A DNA stretch of 64,000 nt from Pictodentalium vernedei. Its lineage: Eukaryota > Mollusca > Scaphopoda > Dentaliida > Dentaliidae. Each line of letters begins with the position of its first letter. The first letter of the stretch is position 1. The notes beneath the pieces were generated by a model. That model was given only the letters and a program-made list of their open reading frames with translations, searched no databases and was not told the origin of the DNA. The position numbers and the translations under genes were made by a program. This document shows positions 56,959 through 64,000 of this stretch, piece by piece. Location: positions 68,684,790-68,748,789 of the forward strand of contig CM062292.1 in NCBI GenBank assembly GCA_031216915.1, in the 5' to 3' direction.

Positions 56959-57320
56959 ATTTTCTTTTTATTATATGCTACGGAACATTTTACTGCGTAA
57001 TTTTCAGCCCAATTCGACTGCAAACAGTTTCAAGACAATAACAAAGATCTCCTGATCGTTCCTTCAAGGCGATGTTTAAGGCGACGTTCAAGGCGACGTC
57101 ATGCGCCGAAGCGTGACGTCATTTAGGAAGCTACTAAAAAAAATCATCGCGTGGACCTAAAAAATATTATTTTTCAGGTTCACTCTCATGATATAATTCC
57201 AGATACTGACTGAAAGAGAGTAGATTTTCTTTTTCATTATATGCCACGAGACATTTTATTGCAAATATTCAGCCCAATTCGACCCCAAATGCTTACCTTT
57301 CAAAACAATAACAAAGATTA
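56896..57320 (+). repeat. Direct duplication of about 270 bp
   Basis: GTAGATTTTCTTTTT, ATTATATGC, TTTTCAGCCCAATTCGAC and CAATAACAAAGAT occur twice, at about 56896-57050 and 57165-57320. Confidence 0.7.
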
Positions 57321-57725
57321 TTATCACTTTATAGGGCACTCCCTGGCGAATATTTTCATTTTCGGGGGCTGCACAAAACTCATATGTTTCCGTTCACATC
57401 CGGGTTCCCGGGCAATAATGAAAAATTCGTTTCAATATGGCCCGGCGGCCCGCACATCCCCGGATGTAGGCGAGGTAACACTGCCTTGAGTTTGAATATT
57501 TGGAGAAGAGAGATGTGATGGCGGAATTTTGTGATCTTTGGCGTGAAAGAATTAAGATATACATTCGCATTTAAGGCATGAGTTAGTTGCTGACAATGAT
57601 TGTGTGGGAATTTCACACATCTACTACATTGAAAAATGATAATAATATATGAATGATGACAAAAATAGCAATCTTGATTTTTCTTGGTTTAACATGTAAC
57701 CTCTTTGAAATGTGATAATAATACA
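57321..57725. other. Non-coding stretch
   Basis: No gene or bounded element recognised. Confidence 0.4.
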
Positions 57726-57903
57726 AATAACATTATTTTGTACGGGCGTTATGGTTCATTAACGGCCCTACGAAAATGATTAACAGCCCTTGGGCCTATT
57801 AGTGGCCCTCGACTTCGTCTCGGGCCACTAATAGACCCTTGGGCTGTTAATCATTTTCGTAGGGCCGTTAATGAACCATAACGCCCTCAAAAATAATGTT
57901 ATT
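57726..57903. mobile_element. Foldback element P3, long copy
   Basis: Near-perfect arms: AATAACATTATTTTG, GCGTTATGGTTCATTAACGG, CCTACGAAAATGATTAACAG, with inverted partners. Closely related to 58101-58230. Confidence 0.85.
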
Positions 57904-58100
57904 GTATAATTATTACAACTCCATCTATAAGTTACTAGTCGATTAACATGAGTCTGGAGGTCCGTTAAAACTACATAATTTCAGTGACGTAATTCGACGG
58001 AGCCGGGCCGAGGGCGATAATGGTATAAATAGCCAATAGTGGCCCGCGGCCCGGCTATTTTTAGATTCAAGTTAGCTGTAACAGGGAGTGGTAATAATAG

Positions 58101-58230
58101 TAATAACATGATTGTTGCCAGGCATCATCATTCATTAGCGGCCCTGCAACAATGATGAACAGCCCTCGGGCTGTTCATCTTTGCTGCAGGGCCGCTAATG
58201 AACCATAATGCCCTCCAAAATCATGTTATT
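58101..58230. mobile_element. Foldback element P3, short copy
   Basis: AATAACATGATTG, TTCATTAGCGGCCCTGCA, ACAGCCCTCGGGCTGT centre and inverted partners. Same word plan as 57726-57903. Confidence 0.85.
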
Positions 58231-58354
58231 GTTATATTAGCTGATCGTTCCTTCAAGGCGACGTGATGCGGCGTAGCGTGGCGTCATTTGGGAAGCTACT
58301 GAGGGAAATTCCTCGATATCCATCGACTCGATGGATATCGAGAAATGTCTTTTA

Positions 58355-58725
58355 TAGTCCAGGCACATTAGACATAAAAATGAGAAAGTAAGGAAAAAAA
58401 TCGGAGAAAGCTGATTTTTTTATATGTTTCCGGGACACACATTGCGGATAAAGTGTGAAAAGTCCCCGCGAATCCGAGTTGAGCTTTTTTAGTTATAGCG
58501 TTTTTTTGATGAAAAAAAAAAATTAAAAAAAAAATTCGACCCAGCTCCATATTTCTCATTCTTATTCGCCTTAGTAGGGTGAGAATCATAAATATCGTGC
58601 TGAATTATATTGAGAATACATATCCCCAACAGAAAATGCCAACTTTGTACCAATCCTCACACTCAATGGTGAAATATTCACGAAAATGCACAAAATTACG
58701 AAATTTTTTTTATTGTTTTCATACA
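58355..58725 (+). repeat. Left inverted repeat of the Academ-like element
   Basis: Matches the complement of about 61850-62222 in blocks: ACATTAG, GGAAAAAAATCGGAGAAAGC, AAAAGTCCCC, GTTGAGCTTTTTT, and more weakly AATACATATCCCCAACAGAA. Gaps of a few to about ten bases separate the blocks. Confidence 0.8.
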
Positions 58726-59032
58726 CACAACGGTACACAACGTCCATTAAATCAAACCTACGACTACTTTGGGAGTTAAATTATATATCAAAAATTGCAG
58801 AAAAGCAGTGGCTTTATAATGATATATAACAATAGTCATTTATTCCATAATGAACTGGTGAAACGTGTGAAATATTAACCATACCCCCTAAACTCAAATT
58901 CAAACGGCATCGACTTTTCTCATTTAAATACCGTATTATAGCATCATTGTTTCAATTTCCATGTTCGATTAAATCACATAATGTGGTGTTCGCCTACACT
59001 CAAGATGCATTGGCATATAATGTGTGCACGCC

Positions 59033-61500
59033 ATGTCATATTTAGGGGCAATTGGTTCGATCATGGCTGGTAGCGGCTTGGATGATCTTTGGGGGACTGT
59101 TTATGCTGGTGGGTCAATCCATCATTTGATCAGTGGTCATGCATATTCAAGAGCAGTTCGTGCCCATTTGCTAACACAAATTGCCATTACAAAACTTGTG
59201 TTTGAAGAAAGCCGAACACTAGATAACATAGACTGCACAGAAGTCAATGAAATATTCTGTGGACTTGCCAGAGGTGACTGTACAACAGCTGACGCTGTCA
59301 ATCAAGAAAGTGTCAACCATCTACTGTCAAAACTACACGAACTGCTCCAGAATGCGTCCGTAGGACGCACAGGAAAGCTTTGGGTACAATACTACGAGCA
59401 AATCTTCTCCAGTTGTTCTTGAGAGCAGAGCGCACAGGCGACTGGGAACTCCACACATATTGTGTTCGCAATATGATTCCAGTATTTCACACAGGTGGTC
59501 ATTTTGCATACGCAAAAAGTTCTCATCTCTATTTGCAGCAGATGAATGAGCTAACAGAAATAATGCAACAGGATGATTTGAAGTTGTTCACTGAGAAAGG
59601 TTACTTTACCATAAGGCGCTCAGATAAATTCTGGGACGGGATATATTCTGATCAGACCATAGAGCAGTGTTTAATGAGAATGTTCAAGCTCCCTGGTGGT
59701 CTCACACATGGCAGGGGAATAACCGATAGCACTGTTGCGAAATGGGTACATGGACTACCTCTTTGCCTTCCGATATGTAATGCTCTCGAAAATTTTGTTC
59801 ATGTTCACACTGGTCATGGCGAACAACATCGGGATATCCGTCAAAGTTCACAATTGAATGATGCCAATGATATCACCAAATTATTGAACTGGCTCAGAGT
59901 GCATTCCCCCTTTCAGAATAGAGATCCACTACAATTAGTCTCTATAGCGACCGGGCTTGTGGCCGACGAAACTGTGAACTGTGACCAAGTTCGCAAAATT
60001 GGTGAATGTTGCGTATCGAATGTTGTAAGCAAAAAGTTCAACAGCATCAAACTACGACGTGTTGACACTGTGAAGTCTTTCGCATCGATGGCAAATAGCA
60101 TCAAAGTCCGTGGAAGTAAGGTAGTGATTGACCCCACAATTCTGTTCAACCGCATCACATGTGTTATTCAGTCACAAGCAGAGATGGAAGAGTATCTCAA
60201 ATATGAACTCGCCCCGAAACCACCAGCATTGTTTGATTCTGCTGGAATGAGGAAGACACAGAAAAGCACGCTCGGTAAGATCCTCAAAACATACGGTTCC
60301 GAGCAAACTAAAATCCCAGAACATTCTCTGTTTGTTGTAGATGGTGGATTTTTATTGAGGGCAGTTGTACGGCCTAAACAGTCGTCATATAAGGACATAT
60401 GTACATCATATTCCAATTATCTAGTGAGACATTTTGGGGCGAACGTCGTGGTTGTTTTTGATGGTTATGCTTGTACAATGTCGACAAAGAGCATGGAACA
60501 AGCCCGTAGATCTAAAGACAGGTATTCCATTGATATCAATATCTCACCCGAGTTACCAGCCACCACACCCCAATCCGATTTCCTTGCAAATGCCAAGAAC
60601 AAAACCCAACTGATCGATCTTCTAATGCAGGAGCTATCTGCTATCAATATTCAGTCCAAGCAGGCCGAGGCTGATGCTGATGTACTGATAGCCGAAACTG
60701 CACTTGACATCGCTCAAGATGACAACAATGTTGTCGTTGTGGGAACAGACACAGACTTGTTAGTCATTCTTACCTCTCGAGTTCAACCGGGATGTAATAT
60801 TCACATGATGTATTCCATTACCCCAAACTTACTAGTTTCAGTTAGTGAAATAGCAACCAAAATGGGTGACCATAGAAGCAACCTCCTTGTAGCACATTCT
60901 ATAAGTGGTTGTGACACTACTTCTGCACTCTTTCGAGTTGGTAAGAAGAAAGTATTCAGTACAATTGTCTCCGATGTTACTAGCGACTCACAACAGTATG
61001 TCAACACAATTTTGGCGGATGACAGTACACCAAGTGCAGTAGCCGCTGCCGGGGAACAACTTCTCCTGATCTTATACGGGAGTAAAACTGTTTCCTCTCT
61101 CGACCAATATAGATATGTCACTTACAAGCGTTATGTAGCAAAATCTAAACTGAATAAACCCATCGACCTAGCCTCACTCCCACCAAGCAGCGATGCTGCA
61201 CAACAACATGTCTACAGATGTTATCTCCAGGTCCAACAATGGCTGGGCACTTCGCTTCCTCCGACGGATTGGGGGTGGTCGCTAGACAATGGACTTCTTG
61301 TACCGACTGCAGCCACAAAGCCATGTGCCCCCGATAACCTACTGAATCTGATCAGTTGTGGTTGCAAGAGTGCTTGTACAAAAAGGTGTGGGTGTAAGAA
61401 GGCAGGACTCTCTTGCTCAGGTTTGTGTAATTGCAGTTCGGATTCTTGTAACAACCACAGAAACACTGTCCTGTCGGAAATTTCTGAGTTCGATGAATAA
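59033..61500 (+). CDS. XPG/FEN1-like nuclease with C-terminal CXC cluster (Academ-like), one frameshift
   Basis: The first frame starts at ATG 59033 (stop at 59018 upstream): MSYLGAIGSIMAGSGLDDLW, HAYSRAVRAH, ending GRTGKLWVQYYEQ. A one-base frameshift near 59400 passes into a long frame open to 61500 (LLQLFLRAERTGDWELH, HTGGHFAYAKSSHLYLQQM). Counting from 59380, XPG N-like blocks are at residues 318-325 (FVVDGGFL) and 356-362 (VVFDG), XPG I-like acidic residues at 430-434 (EADAD) and 457-459 (DTD), and GCDTTSALFRVGKK at 510-523 fits the helix-hairpin-helix that follows. Residues about 660-694 (ISCGCKSACTKRCGCKKAGL, then CSGLCNCSSDSC) are a Tesmin/TSO1-like CXC cluster. It likely acts in the nucleus on flap or branched DNA; that role is inferred. 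The DDE part is not seen. Confidence 0.85.
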
Positions 61501-61574
61501 TATGTATATAGGTCATGTCATTTCTGTATATAGCGTTGATAATAGTCAATGTAACTTAATCCATGTTGATTGAT

Positions 61575-61637
61575 TTGTACATTCTGTAAATATTATTTAT
61601 TGATTTTTGTACATTCTGTAAATATTATTTATTGATC
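61575..61637 (+). repeat. Two-unit tandem repeat in the element's 3' flank
   Basis: TTGTACATTCTGTAAATATT with ATTTATTGAT is repeated twice just after the stop codon. Confidence 0.85.
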
Positions 61638-61849
61638 TAATGCTGCCAGACACAGACGTGTCAGTTCGGTCCCAAGCCCGAAAATAGTTGAGTTCTCATG
61701 CTGACGAATTTTATGCCAAAAGGGGAACTCGGCCAGAAGCAGAGGGGGTCTTCCATAATGTCTATTTTGTAAGCAATGATAAAAGTCTTCAAATGGTGGT
61801 GGATTTTTTATCGTCTGTCCAACTAACATCCCGTTCTGTACTACGACCC

Positions 61850-62222
61850 TTTGGGCAAATCCGTTAGGAAAATCGTCATTTTTTGCGTAAATCCGATACT
61901 TTTTTGTGAATTTTCAATAATTTTTCGCATTTTTTGTCACAGAATGCACATTTTCCTCTAGGTAAATGTATATTAGACATTATGTAGCTCGAAATACGCG
62001 TAAACAAAAAATACAGTTGGATCAATTCGAGGTTACAAAGTTCGTGCGATTTTTTTTAATTTTTTTCAAACGCGTTTTCGAAAAAAGGCTGTAGAAAAAA
62101 AAGCTCAACTGGGATTTTGGGGGACTTTTGTCTAATCGTTCAGTGACATGTACTCGACATTCCCTGAAAAAATCAGCTTTCTCCGATTTTTTTCCCTAGT
62201 GAAACCTAATGTTCTTGGGCTA
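61850..62222 (-). repeat. Right inverted repeat of the Academ-like element
   Basis: Contains GCTTTCTCCGATTTTTTTCC and AAAAAAGCTCAACTGG, complements of the left end, and closes CTAATGTTCTTGGGCTA. Confidence 0.8.
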
Positions 62223-62399
62223 TTAGATAATTTGCGATAATTCACAGGCTAGCATATAATAAATGTGATAATTTTTTAAATTGTAAAAACAGAGTAGAAT
62301 AATTGTGTACGTATAAAAATTAATGATGCTATTTCTTGAAGGGAAACATTAAATTTTAATATAAGTTTGTATTCATTTTGTTTCTTCCATACCTGACCT

Positions 62400-62736
62400 G
62401 AGAGGACGGTGGCTCAGTAGGTAGAAATGCAGGCTGCTAGCCGAGAGGTCCTCGGTTCGAATCCCACCTGCGGCAACCGCATTGTGCCCTTGGACATGGC
62501 ACTTCATCCCGCGTGCCCGCGTGTGGGCATGGTGGCGCTGTGTACTAAGGCGTTCTGCACGTCGATGGTGAACTTGTCTTCAACCAATGCTAACTCTGCT
62601 TGTGTGGAGTTAGTATATTGCGGAGACTGTCAGTTGCTCGCCGTTGCTCGATGGTTCCCCCACCCGAAAAACTGTCAGACACGAGATGACCCTGGCTGTT
62701 GAAATTGTCGTTAAACCCCAAAAAATAAATGAATAA
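62400..62736 (+). mobile_element. tRNA-headed SINE (type 2 head)
   Basis: GAGGACGGTGGCTCAGTAGG head, box B GGTTCGAATCCC, body and AAATGAATAA tail. ATACCTGACCT flanks it on both sides (62389-62399, 62737-62747), an 11-bp target duplication. Confidence 0.94.
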
Positions 62737-62748
62737 ATACCTGACCTA

Positions 62749-63056
62749 CAGTTAACTTAAAACTAGAAGTCCTGTCACGAATTGTGCGCTTATCTAGGCT
62801 TAATTGCCCGTTAGAATTGCCATATCGAATGGCATCCAAAGCACGGCAGGCTCTCCTGGTTACTCATAGCAAACACAGGCAATGTTTCTGCCAATGGACC
62901 TCCGGGTTACCGGAGGTCCATTGGCTGAAACATTGCTTGTGCACAGGCCATATGTACAGAATTTGATAGCCTTACTATGGTCATAACGCGGAGATTAACG
63001 CGCAGATCGACGTGCTATTTGTGTGCATTTCATGACAGGACTTCTACCTTTAACTG
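62749..63056. mobile_element. TA-flanked MITE M2
   Basis: CAGTTAACTTAAAACTAGAA to TTCTACCTTTAACTG with TA outside; core AATGGACCTCCGGGT with a one-base shorter turn. It starts at the last bases of the SINE target duplication. Confidence 0.9.
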
Positions 63057-63107
63057 TAGATCGTCATGAAAATCGACTTTCAATACATTTTCTTTAAATT
63101 AAATTAG

Positions 63108-63258
63108 ACGAGCATTATAAAGCGCAACCGTGCCCCCATATGGGCAATCGGGATTATATGCATTGCCCAAGGACACATCTCAGTTACCCTTGGAGGAGAT
63201 CTAACAGTAGATCTTTGAGTTGGAAGTCCAATACCGTAACCACAAAGCCAGCATGCTC
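63108..63258 (-). mobile_element. SINE fragment with another tRNA-like head
   Basis: The minus strand reads GGGAGCATGCTGGCTTTGTG, then GTGTCCTTGGGCAATGC and CCGATTGCCCATATGGGGGC. Head and first body part only. Confidence 0.7.
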
Positions 63259-63349
63259 CCTTCTTTGTTCTTTGTTTGGTGATAATCGACAAAACTCAGT
63301 CATTATACAGGATGCACCCCCGTCCCATTCGCATTGGCACACGTAAAAC

Positions 63350-63588
63350 GAGGCCTGAAATATGCAGTCTGACATTTGCAGAATAAGGTCCCCAGAGGGT
63401 GAATTAGATGATGCTATCCCATACAGTGGGCCAATTTATCCTCTTTTACCTTTTTCTGTTTAGTTTTGAGACCCTGATTCAGACTGAGGTTCACAGAGGG
63501 TAAATTTATTGATGCTACCCTAGCATCACTACATTCACCCTCTCATTTTGCAGATGACTGTCTGCTTATTTTCTTATTTTCTGACTTG
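63350..63588. mobile_element. hAT-type foldback MITE, copy 2
   Basis: GAGGCCTGAAATATGCAGTC to TATTTTCTGACTTG; CGTAAAAC on both sides (63342-63349, 63589-63596) is a perfect 8-bp duplication. Same family as 18709-18961. Confidence 0.88.
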
Positions 63589-63597
63589 CGTAAAACA

Positions 63598-63680
63598 CGT
63601 TAGAGTTAGAAACGATGACGCTAGAATTTCTCAATTACATTTCCTGGAAAGTAAAGTCTTTTCTACTGGAGCACTTCTAG
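63598..63680 (-). repeat. Dispersed repeat R1, inverted copy
   Basis: CGTTAGAGTTAGAAACGATG to GCACTTCTAG, reverse of 3151-3228 and more diverged. Confidence 0.55.
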
Positions 63681-63743
63681 CGGAAGGCAGCTGCTCAGTG
63701 TTTCGGTGCCTAGGCCCTTACCTGTGAAAATAACTACAAAATA

Positions 63744-64000
63744 CAGTGGAGCCCACTTAATTGGATATCTCTTAATTGTATATCCCTGTTAATTGAATAT
63801 AATTTTCAAACACAAAACCATTTACCATACCTTCAGTACAAATTTGATCTGTTAATTGCATATGGGTTGTAGAGTAAACTCCTGTTAATTGTATATAAAT
63901 TTTTGTAATATTTTGAAAAAATGACTGTGACACGCACCAAATTCTGTTATTTATCAACCTTTTTGGCCTCACTACATCCAATACAGACATTTATTCTATT
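63744..64000. mobile_element. pogo/Tigger-like transposon end (cut by the window)
   Basis: After TA the sequence CAGTGGAGCCCACTTAATTG resembles the CAGTGGAACC ends of pogo/Tigger elements; repeated TTAATTGNATAT words follow. Only one end is visible, so size and coding capacity are unknown. Confidence 0.55.

Larger units (their letters stand above)
58355..62222 (+). mobile_element. Academ-like DNA transposon (XPG-nuclease type)
   Basis: About 3.87 kb. Long imperfect inverted repeats frame it: TAGTCCAGGCACATTAG at the left end against TAGCCCAAGAACATTAG at the right, then a shared GGAAAAAAATCGGAGAAAGC block and AGTTGAGCTTTTTT further in. TTA stands outside both ends (58352-58354, 62223-62225), a possible 3-bp target duplication. 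One plus-strand coding region encodes an XPG/FEN1-like nuclease and a CXC cysteine cluster. Academ transposons are known for 3-4-bp target sites and, in the AcademX group, an XPG-like nuclease; that is from memory. The usual N-terminal transposase part seems missing. It lies opposite in strand to the lectin gene. Confidence 0.75.

Overview
This is repeat-dense nuclear DNA of an invertebrate animal, most likely marine. The evidence is a multi-exon C-type-lectin gene with very long introns, many SINEs, MITEs and LINE fragments, and an AT-rich background with G/C homopolymer runs. I cannot name the species. The tandem-CTLD gene and an Academ-like transposon would suit a hemichordate, echinoderm, amphioxus, mollusc or brachiopod. 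There is no bacterial signature, CRISPR array, true tRNA gene or true rRNA gene.

Host gene: one gene on the minus strand runs across most of the window. Five exons are recognisable at 55021-54891, 42948-42791, 27238-27117, 20471-20341 and 11529-11366. They encode the end of one C-type lectin domain (CTLD), a complete second CTLD split over three exons, and the start of a third. Splice sites, intron phases (1 between domains, then 0 and 2 inside a domain) and exon sizes (both third exons are 131 bp) agree. It is a tandem-CTLD protein of macrophage-mannose-receptor type, continuing beyond both window ends. Introns are about 6.6-15.6 kb, and nearly everything else here is intronic or flanking mobile DNA.

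Mobile DNA, left to right. 1-2870: fossil Ty3/gypsy pol end with a probable LTR region. 3.6-11.2 kb: foldbacks, TTAA MITEs, a hAT-type foldback and a SINE. 11.7-14.7 kb: two tandem duplications, the second ending at a short Myb/SANT-like ORF. 15-26 kb: SINEs, TTAA MITEs, hAT-type and TA-flanked MITEs. 26-33 kb: a 5S-rRNA-headed SINE next to a lectin exon, hAT MITEs and tRNA-headed SINEs. 33-41 kb: clustered TA and TTAA MITEs. 41-46 kb: two LINE 3' ends and a MULE nested in a foldback. 49-50.3 kb: a palindromic satellite-like block. 51-57 kb: TTAA MITEs, SINEs and a hAT-type foldback. 58355-62222: a nearly intact Academ-like DNA transposon encoding an XPG/FEN1-like nuclease with a C-terminal CXC cysteine cluster. 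62.4-64 kb: SINE, MITEs and a pogo/Tigger-like end.

Most small elements are assigned from target-site duplications read directly: TTAA (piggyBac type), TA plus CAG (Tc1/mariner type), 8 bp (hAT type), and 9-13 bp with an AAAT-type tail (SINEs). Several families share parts: one SINE body carries a 5S head or several tRNA-like heads, and one palindromic core occurs in two MITE families with different ends.
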